Counted from the stretch's first letter, positions 1 to 10,185 are shown. The stretch: DNA of 64,000 bases from Clostridia bacterium (GCA_017523925.1 JAFWVQ010000067.1:1-64000); one strand, 5' to 3'. Program-made: numbers and translations. The notes: generated by a model not told the origin, from the letters alone.

Positions 1-128
1 GGCGTGAACAGCGAATAGATGCCGTTGCCGACCTGCTTCATATAGCCGCCGCGCGTCATTAGATTCTGGCTTTCGATATCGTATGCGCGCTCCTTAAATC
101 TTTCGCCGAGTAAATTGCGAACCTTCAT
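1..128 (-). CDS. proS: Proline--tRNA ligase, N-terminal fragment (cut by window edge)
   Basis: Only the first 42 codons lie in the window. The reading begins MKVRNLLGERFKE and continues with a stretch equivalent to the LMxRGGYxxQxxxGIYS block that opens bacterial prolyl-tRNA synthetases, which charge tRNA-Pro in the cytoplasm. The ATG is preceded by a GGGGGAAC ribosome-binding site. It lies downstream of groEL on the same strand but is separated from it by a good terminator, so it probably has its own promoter, which I could not identify. The call rests on the N-terminal pattern only. Confidence 0.8.
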   Translation of the reverse strand, partial: MKVRNLLGERFKERAYDIESQNLMTRGGYMKQVGNGIYSLFT

Positions 129-195
129 GGTAGTTCCCCCGTATTCTTTTCTTTAACTTATTTCTTAAACTTTTTCGTAACTATTCTTAACTTTT

Positions 196-233
196 CTTAA
201 AAAGCTTTCGGAGCCGCCCGTTCGGACGGCTCC
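196..233 (-). terminator. Intrinsic terminator of groES-groEL
   Basis: Read on the minus strand, a 10-bp stem (one G:U pair, arms 224-233 and 210-219) with a 4-nt loop is followed by a short U-rich tract. It sits just after the groEL stop and before proS. Confidence 0.75.
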
Positions 234-262
234 GCAACAGTTTAAGTTGTTTCAGGCGTTCA

Positions 263-1894
<1,632 letters not shown>

Positions 1895-1930
1895 TTACTT
1901 CCTTTCGATTCGATTGATATAAAGAGAGTG

Positions 1931-2215
1931 TTATTCAACGATCGCGAGGATGTCGCTCTGACGAACGATGATGTATTCAACGCCGTCAAGCTTGACCTCG
2001 TTGCCTGCGTACTTGGAATAGATGACCTTATCGCCGGGCTTGACGGTCATCTTGACCTCCTTGCCGTCGACCATGCCGCCGGGGCCAACCTCAACGACCT
2101 CCGCCATCTGGGGCTTTTCCTTCGCGTTGCCGGTGAGGATGAGTCCGCTCTTGGTGGTCTCCTCCGCCTCGCAGCTCTTGATAACTACTCTGTCAAATAA
2201 GGGTTTGAGTTTCAT
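1931..2215 (-). CDS. groES: Co-chaperonin GroES (10 kDa)
   Basis: Heptameric lid of the GroEL chamber. The 94-residue protein starts MKLKPLFDRVVIK, the conserved first strand of the GroES beta-barrel, and keeps the mobile-loop region (around residues 17-32) and the GDKVIYSKYAG block. I chose the ATG at 2215 rather than an earlier in-frame codon because AAGGAGG lies just upstream and because this is the family start. First gene of the groES-groEL transcript. No CIRCE operator is visible upstream. Confidence 0.97.
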   Translation of the reverse strand: MKLKPLFDRVVIKSCEAEETTKSGLILTGNAKEKPQMAEVVEVGPGGMVDGKEVKMTVKPGDKVIYSKYAGNEVKLDGVEYIIVRQSDILAIVE

Positions 2216-2301
2216 AACCTTTCCTCCTTGAGTGATTCGTTTGGGACCGGGCCGATAAAAGGCCAAATTCCCGCACGATAATATTATTTCCTATAACTGG
2301 T

Positions 2302-2329
2302 ATTATATTCAGACCGCCAAATATGTCAA
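2302..2329 (-). promoter_or_regulatory. Sigma-A promoter of groES-groEL
   Basis: On the minus strand a perfect TTGACA (2324-2329) is separated by 16 bp from a perfect TATAAT (2302-2307), about 87 bp before groES. The expected CIRCE inverted repeat (TTAGCACTC-N9-GAGTGCTAA) is not present between promoter and start. Confidence 0.85.
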
Positions 2330-2380
2330 GCGCGGCAGCGGGGGCTCTGAAAATATATCCGCTTTTTCAAGCGAATCGGG

Positions 2381-2409
2381 TTGAAATCCGCATGAAATTC
2401 TAATATAAT
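2381..2409 (+). promoter_or_regulatory. Sigma-A promoter of the leader ORF and ABC exporter operon
   Basis: TTGAAA at 2381-2386, 17-bp spacer, TATAAT at 2404-2409. The transcript would begin about 27 bp before the leader ORF. Confidence 0.85.
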
Positions 2410-2442
2410 AGCTGCATCTTAAACGGAAAGGAGGTCGCAAAA

Positions 2443-2535
2443 ATGATCATCAGCATCAACTCACTCAAAGTATTCGGCGGTGTTTACACCCCTTCCCCGC
2501 GTGCGACCTCGTCCGCCGCTTTTGCTTTTGTTTAA
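2443..2535 (+). CDS. 30-codon leader peptide upstream of ABC exporter genes
   Basis: A short ORF (begins MIISINSLKVFGGV, ends SSAAFAFV, TAA stop) with a very strong ribosome-binding site, AAAGGAGG at 2428-2434, close behind a consensus promoter. It is followed 23 bp later by an intrinsic terminator and then by two heterodimeric multidrug exporter genes. The arrangement matches the Bacillus subtilis bmrB-bmrC-bmrD plan, in which translation of a leader controls read-through. Its own ribosome-binding site (2431-2439) is complementary over nine bases to 2502-2510 inside the ORF, and 2475-2480 is complementary to 2513-2518, so alternative folds are possible. No sequence similarity to BmrB is claimed; the function is inferred from layout. 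Confidence 0.6.
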   Translation: MIISINSLKVFGGVYTPSPRATSSAAFAFV

Positions 2536-2558
2536 GCATAAGCCGATTTGGAGCTTTC

Positions 2559-2592
2559 GGGCCGCAGGCATATCTGCGGTCCGTTTTTATTT
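2559..2592 (+). terminator. Intrinsic terminator (candidate attenuator) before ABC exporter genes
   Basis: Nine-base-pair stem GGGCCGCAG / CTGCGGTCC (one G:U) with a 6-nt loop, followed by GTTTTTATTT. It lies between the leader ORF and the first exporter gene, so transcription must pass it to reach them. Confidence 0.8.
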
Positions 2593-2654
2593 CATTGATC
2601 TGTCAAGATCGAACTGATAGAACGCACCGGAAACCCGATAGAGAGAAATGGATT

Positions 2655-4556
2655 ATGGAAACCAAAACGGATATCAAAAACGAAACGGGCAATAAGCCGT
2701 CTAAGGAAGAGATAAGAAAGCAGAAGAAGGCAGTTCGTGCGCTTGCTCTCGATTTCAGCAGGGGCACGAGGCATCATTTCCTTCTCGGCATCCTCGGCAT
2801 ATTCGCCGCGATAGTTACGGCATATTTTATTCCGCTTATCACGGGCTTTACCATCGACTACGTGCTCAAGGATTATGCGGAGGCCGAATACAGCGGCAGC
2901 ATGGTGATCGCGCCATGGATAGAGCGTATTGTAGATAATCTCGGCGGCAAGCAGTTTCTTATCAACAACCTCTACATCATGGGCATACTGCTCATTCTTG
3001 CAACCGCGCTTAACGCGCTTGCAAACTACGTTCGCAGGAGCCAAGTTGCCTACGGCGCTGAGCAGCTTGCGTACAATATGCGTACCCGCCTGTACGACCA
3101 CCTTGCGAACGTTCCCTACGACTATCATAAACACATCTCAAGCGGCGACATCATCCAGCGCTGCACCTCGGACGTGGACACGGTGCGCAGGTTCGTGCAG
3201 AATCAGCTTCTTGAGATAGTTCGAACCGTGTTCATGATCATAGTTGCGGGCTACATCATGTTCAATATGAACGCGAAGCTGTCGCTGATCTCGGTGATGC
3301 TGATGCCGGTCCTTGCCGCCGCCGCATACATCTACTGCCGCGGCGTTAAGAAGCATTTTGCGCTGTCAGACGAATCCGAGGGCGTTTTGAGCGCGGCCAT
3401 TCAGGAAAATACCGCAGGCGTTAGGGTCGTTCGCGCATTCGGGCAGCAGCGCTCCGAGCTCGATTCCTTCACCGTAAAGAATGAGGATTACCGCAAAAAG
3501 TCGCTCAAGCTCAACAGCCTCATGGCGTTCTTCTGGGGCGTTTCCGATATGTTCGGCTTTATCCAGATAGCGATCAGCCTCTGCTTCGGTGTTTACTTCG
3601 TTATCAAGGGAGAGATCTCCGTTGGCGAGCTCACCGTTTTTTCGAGCTATACCGCAATGTTGGTTTGGCCCGTTCGCCAGCTCGGACGCATCCTTGCCGA
3701 TCTTGAAAAAGCTGGCGTTTCGCTCGGAAGGCTGAATGAGATACTCGAAGCCCCCGTTGAGGCCGAGCCGGGTCTCGCGCTCGAGCCCAAGATCACCGGC
3801 AAAGTTGAATTCCGCGGCGTTGGCTTCGGCTACGAGGACGGACAGGACGTGCTAAAGGATATCAGCTTCTCCGCAAAGCCCGGCGAGACTGTGGCGCTCC
3901 TCGGCTCAACGGGTTCCGGCAAATCGAGCCTTGTGCAGCTGCTGCAAAGGCTCTATACCGTTCGCGAAGGCGAGATACTGATCGACGGCGTTAACATAAA
4001 CGATATCGAGCGTCACCATCTTAGGCGCAACATCGGATTAGTTCTCCAAGAGCCCTTCCTCTACTCGAGAACGATCATGGAGAATATCCGCATAACCCGC
4101 CCCGAAGCTGATGAAGGCGAAGTGTATGACGCAGCGAGCGTGGCTTCGATCCACGAGGTCATCAAATCGTTTGACAAGGGCTATGATACCGTTGTTGGCG
4201 AAAAGGGTGTTACGCTCTCTGGCGGACAGAAGCAGCGCGTTGCCATCGCAAGAATGTTGATGCAGAAGGCTCCGATCATCATCCTTGACGACTCGATGAG
4301 CGCTGTGGATACCGAGACCGACGCCGCCATCCGCGATGCGCTTCAATCGCGCCGCGACGGCTGCACGACCTTCATCATCTCGCACCGCATAACAACGCTC
4401 TGCCGTGCGGACAAGATCCTCGTGCTCGAGGGCGGCAGGCTCGTGCAGGAGGGTACTCACGAGCAGCTTCTCAAAACGCCCGGTCTGTATCAGCGTATAG
4501 CCGATATCCAGAACTTGCTTGAGGACGAAATGAAAACGGAACAGGAGGCAAACTGA
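2655..4556 (+). CDS. ABC multidrug exporter half-transporter, degenerate-site subunit (BmrC type)
   Basis: 633-residue half-transporter: six-helix ABC transmembrane domain (about residues 35-330) then a nucleotide-binding domain with Walker A GSTGSGKSS near 417-425, signature LSGGQ at 521-525 and Walker B ILDDSMSAVD. The residue after Walker B is Asp where canonical ATPases have the catalytic Glu; this substitution marks the degenerate-site partner of heterodimeric exporters such as BmrCD and TM287/288. The ATG at 2655 is preferred over an upstream in-frame ATG because GAGAGAA lies 8 bp before it. Its stop overlaps the next start (TGATG), so the two subunits are translationally coupled. Substrate is unknown; drug export is inferred from family and the attenuator upstream. 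Confidence 0.92.
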   Translation: METKTDIKNETGNKPSKEEIRKQKKAVRALALDFSRGTRHHFLLGILGIFAAIVTAYFIPLITGFTIDYVLKDYAEAEYSGSMVIAPWIERIVDNLGGKQFLINNLYIMGILLILATALNALANYVRRSQVAYGAEQLAYNMRTRLYDHLANVPYDYHKHISSGDIIQRCTSDVDTVRRFVQNQLLEIVRTVFMIIVAGYIMFNMNAKLSLISVMLMPVLAAAAYIYCRGVKKHFALSDESEGVLSAAIQENTAGVRVVRAFGQQRSELDSFTVKNEDYRKKSLKLNSLMAFFWGVSDMFGFIQIAISLCFGVYFVIKGEISVGELTVFSSYTAMLVWPVRQLGRILADLEKAGVSLGRLNEILEAPVEAEPGLALEPKITGKVEFRGVGFGYEDGQDVLKDISFSAKPGETVALLGSTGSGKSSLVQLLQRLYTVREGEILIDGVNINDIERHHLRRNIGLVLQEPFLYSRTIMENIRITRPEADEGEVYDAASVASIHEVIKSFDKGYDTVVGEKGVTLSGGQKQRVAIARMLMQKAPIIILDDSMSAVDTETDAAIRDALQSRRDGCTTFIISHRITTLCRADKILVLEGGRLVQEGTHEQLLKTPGLYQRIADIQNLLEDEMKTEQEAN

Positions 4557-6415
4557 TGGACGAGCTGACGACCACCGCTCTTCAAGAGGAAGAGTTTAAT
4601 AAAAAAATAGATTTCAAGCTTTGGAAAAGGCTTCTTGAGTATGCGCTAAGGCACAAGCGCGTATTTGCTGCCGGCGTGGCGCTTATGCTCGTTACCGCCT
4701 TTATCGATCTTGTTTACCCGCAGCTTACAAGGTATGCGATAGACAAGATCATCGTCAAGGGCGAAAGCGGCATCGGCGATATAGTTCCATTCGCACTTGT
4801 GTATCTGCTTTTCGTTGTAGCCCAGGGCGCATCCATCGTCGGGTTCATCCTGTTTTGCGGGCAGCTCGAGATGCACATGAGCTTCGACATTCGCGAGGAC
4901 GCCTTCAAAAAGCTGCAGGAGCTCTCGTTCTCATATTACGATAAAACTGCGGTCGGTTACATCATGGCGCGCATGGTAGGCGATATCCCGCGCCTGAGCG
5001 AGATGATCGCATGGAGCCTCACCGATATCTTTTGGTCCGGCGGCTTTATAATCGGATGCATCATATTCCTGCTTTCGATGAACTGGAAGCTCGGTCTGCT
5101 CGTGCTGATCGTGCTTCCCCCGCTCGCCGTTGTCAGCGTTTACTTTCAGCGGAAGATACTCGCTCAGCATCGCATAGTGCGCAAGCAGAATTCGCGCATT
5201 ACGGGTGCATTCAACGAAGGCATAATGGGCGCTGTTACGACCAAAACGCTCGTTCGCGAGGAGCGCAATTTCGATGAATTCAAGAGCGAAGCGCGCAGCA
5301 TGAAGAAGGCTTCGATCAAAGCCGCCATACTTTCCGGCATCTTCACGCCGATAGTTATGACGCTCGGCTCGATCGCGACCGCGATTGCGCTGTATGCCGG
5401 CGGAAGGACCGTTATCGCACCCACGATCTTCGGCGCAACAATGACGCTCGGCGCGCTGACGGCTTTCATCTCCTACACTACCAACCTTTTCGACCCCATG
5501 CAGCAGCTTGCCGGTATATTCGCAGAGATGCAAAGCGCTCAGGCGAGCGCAGAGCGCGTTATTTCGCTTCTCGACACCCCTTGCGAGATAACCGACACGC
5601 CCGAGGTCATTGCAAAGTACGGCGATTGCTTCGACCCAAAGCGCGAGAACTGGGAGGAGCTTTTCGGCGAGGTCGAATTCAAGAACGTTTCTTTTGCCTA
5701 CAAGGGCGGTGAGCAGGTGCTCAAGGATTTCGATCTCAAGGTCAGGCAGGGCGAAACGATCGCGCTCGTCGGTGAAACAGGCGCGGGCAAGAGCACGATA
5801 GTAAATCTCGTTTGCAGGTTCTATGAGCCCACGAGCGGCGAGATACTGATAGACGGCCGCGATTACCGCGAGAGGAGCCAGCTATGGCTGCAGGATCGCC
5901 TTGGCTACGTGCTGCAGTCGCCCCATCTTTTCTCCGGCAGCATCAGGGACAATATCCGCTACGGCAGAAAGGACGCAAGCGACGAGGAGGTTATTGCGGC
6001 GGCGAAACTCGTTCACGCCGATGAATTCATCTCCGCGCTCGACAAGGGCTATGATACCGAGGTCGGCGAGGGCGGCGCAAGGCTGTCGACGGGCCAGAAG
6101 CAGCTTATAAGCTTTGCAAGGGTCATACTTGCCGATCCGCGTATTTTCGTGCTCGATGAAGCGACCAGCTCCATCGATACCGAAACCGAGGCGCTTATTC
6201 AGGGCGCTATCGGCGAGGTGCTGAAGAACCGCACGAGCTTCATTGTTGCACACAGGCTCTCCACCATCCGCTCTGCGGACAGGATACTCGTTATCCGCGG
6301 CGGAAAGATCACCGAGAGCGGAACTCACAAGGAGCTTTTGAAGCTTCGCGGCTATTATTACAACCTCTACACGACACAGTTCACCGAGAACAGCACCGAA
6401 AAGCTGCTTGGTTGA
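4556..6415 (+). CDS. ABC multidrug exporter half-transporter, catalytic subunit (BmrD type)
   Basis: 619-residue partner of the preceding protein: transmembrane domain (about 25-330) and nucleotide-binding domain with Walker A GETGAGKST from 406 and Walker B VLDEATSSID with the catalytic Glu at 535. Its signature is LSTGQ instead of LSGGQ, which together with the Asp in the partner gives one impaired and one active ATP site, as known for heterodimeric ABC exporters. There is an insert of about 20 residues before the nucleotide-binding domain (around 350-370), usual in this subunit type. Start codon overlaps the stop of the first subunit. Last gene of the attenuator-controlled unit; the methyltransferase follows after 18 bp. 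Confidence 0.93.
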   Translation: MDELTTTALQEEEFNKKIDFKLWKRLLEYALRHKRVFAAGVALMLVTAFIDLVYPQLTRYAIDKIIVKGESGIGDIVPFALVYLLFVVAQGASIVGFILFCGQLEMHMSFDIREDAFKKLQELSFSYYDKTAVGYIMARMVGDIPRLSEMIAWSLTDIFWSGGFIIGCIIFLLSMNWKLGLLVLIVLPPLAVVSVYFQRKILAQHRIVRKQNSRITGAFNEGIMGAVTTKTLVREERNFDEFKSEARSMKKASIKAAILSGIFTPIVMTLGSIATAIALYAGGRTVIAPTIFGATMTLGALTAFISYTTNLFDPMQQLAGIFAEMQSAQASAERVISLLDTPCEITDTPEVIAKYGDCFDPKRENWEELFGEVEFKNVSFAYKGGEQVLKDFDLKVRQGETIALVGETGAGKSTIVNLVCRFYEPTSGEILIDGRDYRERSQLWLQDRLGYVLQSPHLFSGSIRDNIRYGRKDASDEEVIAAAKLVHADEFISALDKGYDTEVGEGGARLSTGQKQLISFARVILADPRIFVLDEATSSIDTETEALIQGAIGEVLKNRTSFIVAHRLSTIRSADRILVIRGGKITESGTHKELLKLRGYYYNLYTTQFTENSTEKLLG

Positions 6416-6433
6416 TCTAACAAGGACTGTAAA

Positions 6434-7852
6434 ATGGCAAAAACGCTTCCCGAAGCTTTCAGAAAACGCATGGCGGCGCAGCTTGGCACTGAGTACGATG
6501 ATTTTATCTCCGCATACGAGCTGCCGCCTGTGCGCGGCCTGCGCATAAACACGCTCAAGATAAGCAAGGAGCGGTTTTCCGAGCTCTGTCCGTGGAAACC
6601 CGAGCAGGCCTCCACGCTTGACGAGGGGCTGATCCTGCTTGAGGACGTTCCTCACATCGGCTCGCATCCATATCATATCGCAGGTCTTTTCTACGTTCAA
6701 GAGCCGTCCGCAATGAGCGTGATCGAAGCGGCTCGGATCGAACCCGGCATGCGCGTGCTCGATCTATGCGCTGCTCCCGGCGGCAAGTCCGGCGGCATCG
6801 CCGCAAGGCTCAAAGGCTGTGGATTTCTCCTTGCAAACGAGATAGTGCCTTCAAGATCAAAGCAGCTTGCGCGCAGTCTCGAGCGCCTCGGCGTTGTGAA
6901 CGCAGCAGTGACGTGCGCTCATCCCGATTCGATAGCCGAAGCGCTCCCCCGCTGTTTCGACAGGGTCATCGTGGACGCTCCCTGCTCGGGCGAGGGAATG
7001 TTCAGAAAGGACGATACCGCGATAGCCGAATGGTCTCCCGAGCATGTTGCCGCCTGCGCTTTAAGGCAGAAGGCCATACTCGAGAGCGCGGAAAAATGCC
7101 TTGCCCCCGGCGGTAAGCTCGTCTATTCGACCTGCACTTTTTCTCCCGATGAGAACGAGGGCGTTATCGACTTCTTCCTTGAAAGGCATGCCGAGTATTC
7201 GCTCGAAAGCATGCACCGCCTTTATCCGCACTCGACCAAGGGCGAGGGGCATTTTGTTGCGGTTCTCTCAAAACACAGCGACGATGCGGGCGTCTATCGT
7301 AAAGAGCAAATGCTTGCATGCAGCGTTAAGGCTGCAAAAAAGAGCCCGAGCGTTCGGCCGCTCGACAAAAAGAACGGGCAGCTTATCGAAGCCTTTTTCT
7401 CCGAAGCTCTGATCGCACATGCGCCCGACATTTCGCAGCTTCGAACCGCTGCAAGCGGCAGGGATCGCTCCGGTTCAAGGCTGATCTACTGCCCTTTCGA
7501 CTTCCCGGAAGCGCTGCTGTCTCTGCCGATAGTTTCGCTCGGTGTTGAGGTTGGCGAATGCGTTCGCGACAGGTTCAAGCCCTCGCACAGCTTCTTTATG
7601 GCGGCGCACGGACTCACCTACCGAAACCGCATCGAGCTTTCCCCCGCAAGCCGCGAGCTCGCCGCTTTCCTCCGCGGAGAGACCCTTGAATTTTCCTGCG
7701 AATTCGACCATTGCGGCGAATACTCCCGCTATATGCCCGTTTGCGTTCACGACTTCCCGGTGGGCTTCGGCAAGCTTTCGGACGGAGTGATCAAAAACCA
7801 TCTTCCCAAGGGGCTTGTGAGCCAAAGCTTCGGAGGCGCTTTTGACGAATGA
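6434..7852 (+). CDS. rsmF: RsmF-type rRNA (cytosine-C5)-methyltransferase
   Basis: S-adenosylmethionine-dependent m5C methyltransferase of the NOL1/NOP2/Sun family. Visible parts: N-terminal RNA-binding segment with RGLRINTLK, SAM-binding VLDLCAAPGGKS, motif IV VDAPCSGEG (Cys184) and motif VI STCTF with the nucleophilic Cys234. The long C-terminal part (about 290-472) matches the extra domains of RsmF/YebU, so this is more likely an RsmF than an RsmB homologue; RsmF modifies 16S rRNA in Escherichia coli, and Gram-positive relatives may modify other positions. It starts 18 bp after the exporter genes and may be read with them. Confidence 0.88.
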   Translation: MAKTLPEAFRKRMAAQLGTEYDDFISAYELPPVRGLRINTLKISKERFSELCPWKPEQASTLDEGLILLEDVPHIGSHPYHIAGLFYVQEPSAMSVIEAARIEPGMRVLDLCAAPGGKSGGIAARLKGCGFLLANEIVPSRSKQLARSLERLGVVNAAVTCAHPDSIAEALPRCFDRVIVDAPCSGEGMFRKDDTAIAEWSPEHVAACALRQKAILESAEKCLAPGGKLVYSTCTFSPDENEGVIDFFLERHAEYSLESMHRLYPHSTKGEGHFVAVLSKHSDDAGVYRKEQMLACSVKAAKKSPSVRPLDKKNGQLIEAFFSEALIAHAPDISQLRTAASGRDRSGSRLIYCPFDFPEALLSLPIVSLGVEVGECVRDRFKPSHSFFMAAHGLTYRNRIELSPASRELAAFLRGETLEFSCEFDHCGEYSRYMPVCVHDFPVGFGKLSDGVIKNHLPKGLVSQSFGGAFDE

Positions 7853-7939
7853 TGCGTCGAGCCTTCGTTCTTTTCCGCATAATATTCACAATCAGCGCGA
7901 ATAAAATATTAAATTAAAGAAATAATATCGTTTTAACGG

Positions 7940-7968
7940 TTGATTTAATCCTGTTTGTGGTATATAAT
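7940..7968 (+). promoter_or_regulatory. Sigma-A promoter of fba
   Basis: TTGATT at 7940-7945, 17-bp spacer, perfect TATAAT at 7963-7968. Leaves a 5' UTR of roughly 105 nt before the fba start at 8081. Confidence 0.75.
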
Positions 7969-8080
7969 GGACACAGCAGGATGGGTTCGGGCGCGAAGCG
8001 TTTTTGCAGGCTGTGCTTCAAGCGCTTTTCGGCCGTTTCGATCCGCACACAACACAAACATGATTTGGGAGGATCATCCT

Positions 8081-9016
8081 ATGCCACTCGTAACCAGTAC
8101 CGAAATGTTCAAGAAGGCCTATGAAGGCGGCTACTCCATCGGCGCGTTCAACGTGAACAATATGGAGATCATTCAGGGTATCACCGAGGCTGCGAAAGAA
8201 GAGAACGCACCCCTCATTCTTCAGGTCAGCGCCGGCGCAAGGAAGTATGCCAACCACACTTACCTTATGAAGCTCATCGAAGCTGCGCTCATCGAGACCG
8301 ATCTTCCGATCTGCGTGCATCTCGACCACGGCGACACCTTCGAGCTCTGCAAGAGCTGTATCGACGGCGGCTTCACCTCCGTTATGATCGACGGCTCCCA
8401 TCATTCCTTCGAGGATAACATCAAGCTGACCCGCGAGGTAGTTGAGTATGCGCATGATCACGGCGTTGTGGTCGAGGGCGAGCTCGGCCGCCTTGAGGGC
8501 GTTGAGGACGATGTAAACGTTTCCGCGGAGGACGCAAGCTACACCAACCCCGCTCAGGTGCAGGAATTCGTTCAGCGCACCGGCGTGGACAGCCTTGCCA
8601 TCGCTATCGGCACCAGCCACGGCGCGTACAAGTTCAAGCCCGGCACGAAGCCCCAGCTCCGCTTCGACATCCTCGAAGAGGTCGAGCGTCTGCTCCCCGG
8701 CTTCCCGATCGTTTTGCACGGCGCAAGCTCCGTTATCCCTGAGTTCGTTAAGATGATAAACGAGCACGGCGGCAACATGCCCGATGCGATCGGCGTTCCC
8801 GAGGATATGCTCCGCAAGGCAGCAAGCATGGCGGTCTGCAAGATCAACATCGACAGCGATCTTCGTCTTGCCATGACCGGCACCATCCGCAAGTATTTCG
8901 ACGAGAATCCTTCCCACTTCGATCCCCGTCAGTACCTTAAGCCCGCCCGCGCCGCCATCAAGGAAATGGTCCGCCATAAGCTGATCAACGTTCTTGGCTG
9001 CAACGGCAAGGCATAA
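8081..9016 (+). CDS. fba: Fructose-bisphosphate aldolase, class II
   Basis: Zinc-dependent glycolytic/gluconeogenic enzyme that splits fructose 1,6-bisphosphate into glyceraldehyde 3-phosphate and dihydroxyacetone phosphate. The 311-residue protein starts MPLVTSTEMFKKA, a typical class II start, with GGGAGGATC as ribosome-binding site. Metal and catalytic residues are visible: CVHLDHGD gives His80, Asp82 and His83; LHGASS supplies the phosphate/metal loop. Upstream in-frame codons to 7955 are rejected because they lie over the promoter. Single-gene transcript with its own promoter and terminator. Confidence 0.96.
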   Translation: MPLVTSTEMFKKAYEGGYSIGAFNVNNMEIIQGITEAAKEENAPLILQVSAGARKYANHTYLMKLIEAALIETDLPICVHLDHGDTFELCKSCIDGGFTSVMIDGSHHSFEDNIKLTREVVEYAHDHGVVVEGELGRLEGVEDDVNVSAEDASYTNPAQVQEFVQRTGVDSLAIAIGTSHGAYKFKPGTKPQLRFDILEEVERLLPGFPIVLHGASSVIPEFVKMINEHGGNMPDAIGVPEDMLRKAASMAVCKINIDSDLRLAMTGTIRKYFDENPSHFDPRQYLKPARAAIKEMVRHKLINVLGCNGKA

Positions 9017-9029
9017 TTTCGTCATCTAT

Positions 9030-9085
9030 CCTCCGGCGGGCGTTTCGGTCACGGATCGGAGCTCCTGCCGGAGGTGGTTTTATTT
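9030..9085 (+). terminator. Intrinsic terminator of fba
   Basis: Eleven-base arms CCTCCGGCGGG (9030-9040) and CCTGCCGGAGG (9064-9074) with one mismatch, followed by TGGTTTTATTTTGG. Confidence 0.75.
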
Positions 9086-9111
9086 TGGTTTAATCGCATA
9101 TAGGCAGAAAA

Positions 9112-9369
9112 ATGGAGCAAAACGATCAGATCAGATCAATCATCCTCACGGACGAGGATGAAAACGAAATAGAATTCGACATCATGGACCGCTTCAAGCT
9201 CGAGGGCGAGAGCTATTACGTGCTCCTCCCCGTTGACGACGAGCGCGACGACATCGAATTCGTTATCCTGCGCGAAAAATGCGAGGGCGAGCTCATCGGC
9301 ATCGATGATGAAGCGACCCTTGACCGTGTTTTCGCGGAGTACAAAAAGCGCAACGATATCGACGGCTGA
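9112..9369 (+). CDS. DUF1292 family small acidic protein
   Basis: 85 residues, strongly acidic. The pattern of short beta strands (IILTDEDENEIEFD, then YYVLLPVDDE, then EFVILREK) is that of DUF1292 (YrzB-like) proteins, common in Firmicutes and of unknown function. Elsewhere DUF1292 genes often sit near ruvX and alaS; here the neighbours are fba and a lipoprotein, so context does not help. No clear ribosome-binding site beyond GCAGAAAA. Confidence 0.75.
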   Translation: MEQNDQIRSIILTDEDENEIEFDIMDRFKLEGESYYVLLPVDDERDDIEFVILREKCEGELIGIDDEATLDRVFAEYKKRNDIDG

Positions 9370-9415
9370 GCCCTCGGCCGCATCATACTTTAACCTGCTT
9401 TACCGGAGAACGATA

Positions 9416-9952
9416 ATGAAATCAAGGCTCTCGATCGCTGCGGCGGCGCTTTGTGCGCTTCTGTTTGTTGGCTGCAGCAACATATCCCCCAAGCTCGACC
9501 CAAGCGTCACTCCACCCGTTTTTGAGACTATGGCTCCCGTTACCGCCGAGCCCACTCCCGAGATCACCGAGGAGCCAACGCCGGAGGTGACTGTTGGTCC
9601 CGGCGAGATCGCGGACGTGCTTGGCAATATCATTTACGGAAGCGATCATTTTGAGCGCTATATTCGCTTTGAGAATGTTTCTGTTTATGAGGAAAACGGC
9701 GATACTTTCGTAGACCTGACTGCGGACAACAGCTATCCCAAGCTGCTGCTCTGTGCCGTTAACATCGTTTTCTACAATGACGACGGCTCCATCATCGCTT
9801 CCGGCAGTATGCAGATGCCCGACGGATCGTTCATGCTTGCTCTTCCCGGCGGCAAGACGAATCTTTATTCGCGCATCTTGACAGATACGACGCTCACTGA
9901 CAAGCCTTTCCGCTTGATCTTCGATCAGCAGACCGGAGTGAAGCCGCAGTAA
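9416..9952 (+). CDS. Predicted lipoprotein of unknown function
   Basis: 178 residues. The start at 9416 gives a positively charged MKSR, a hydrophobic stretch and a lipobox LFVGC, so it should be exported and lipidated at Cys19. After a Thr/Pro/Glu-rich linker (PTPEITEEPTPEVT, about residues 36-60) there is a compact beta-rich domain that resembles FxLYD/DUF3426-like extracellular folds, but I cannot assign it. Ribosome-binding site CGGAGAA. An earlier in-frame ATG at 9233 lies inside the DUF1292 gene and is rejected. Confidence 0.8.
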   Translation: MKSRLSIAAAALCALLFVGCSNISPKLDPSVTPPVFETMAPVTAEPTPEITEEPTPEVTVGPGEIADVLGNIIYGSDHFERYIRFENVSVYEENGDTFVDLTADNSYPKLLLCAVNIVFYNDDGSIIASGSMQMPDGSFMLALPGGKTNLYSRILTDTTLTDKPFRLIFDQQTGVKPQ

Positions 9953-10051
9953 GCCAGCCGACTTCGGTCGCAATTCGACATAATGCGTCACTTGTTTTGC
10001 AGCCCCGTTCCGAGCGTGCAAAATATATCCGGCATATATCGGCATTCGGGG

Positions 10052-10079
10052 TTGACATTTCACAAATTCGGAGTATAAT
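10052..10079 (+). promoter_or_regulatory. Sigma-A promoter of tRNA-Lys
   Basis: TTGACA at 10052-10057, 16-bp spacer, TATAAT at 10074-10079, 29 bp before the tRNA. Confidence 0.85.
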
Positions 10080-10108
10080 AGTCTATGCGCTTCAAGTGAG
10101 AAGCAAAT

Positions 10109-10184
10109 GCACCTTTAGCTCAGCTGGTAGAGCACCTGACTCTTAATCAGGGTGTCCAGGGTTCGAGCCCCTGAAGGTGTACCA
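10109..10184 (+). tRNA. tRNA-Lys (CTT)
   Basis: 76-nt cloverleaf with encoded CCA. Acceptor stem GCACCTT / AAGGTGT (G1:U72), D-arm GCTC...GAGC, anticodon stem CCTGA/TCAGG enclosing loop CTCTTAA (anticodon CTT), T-arm with GTTCGAG. It is followed directly by a terminator. Confidence 0.95.
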
Positions 10185-10185
10185 G

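Noticed and set aside
8018..9025. Minus-strand 335-codon open frame opposite fba
   Set aside because: Antisense shadow of a strongly biased, well-identified gene.
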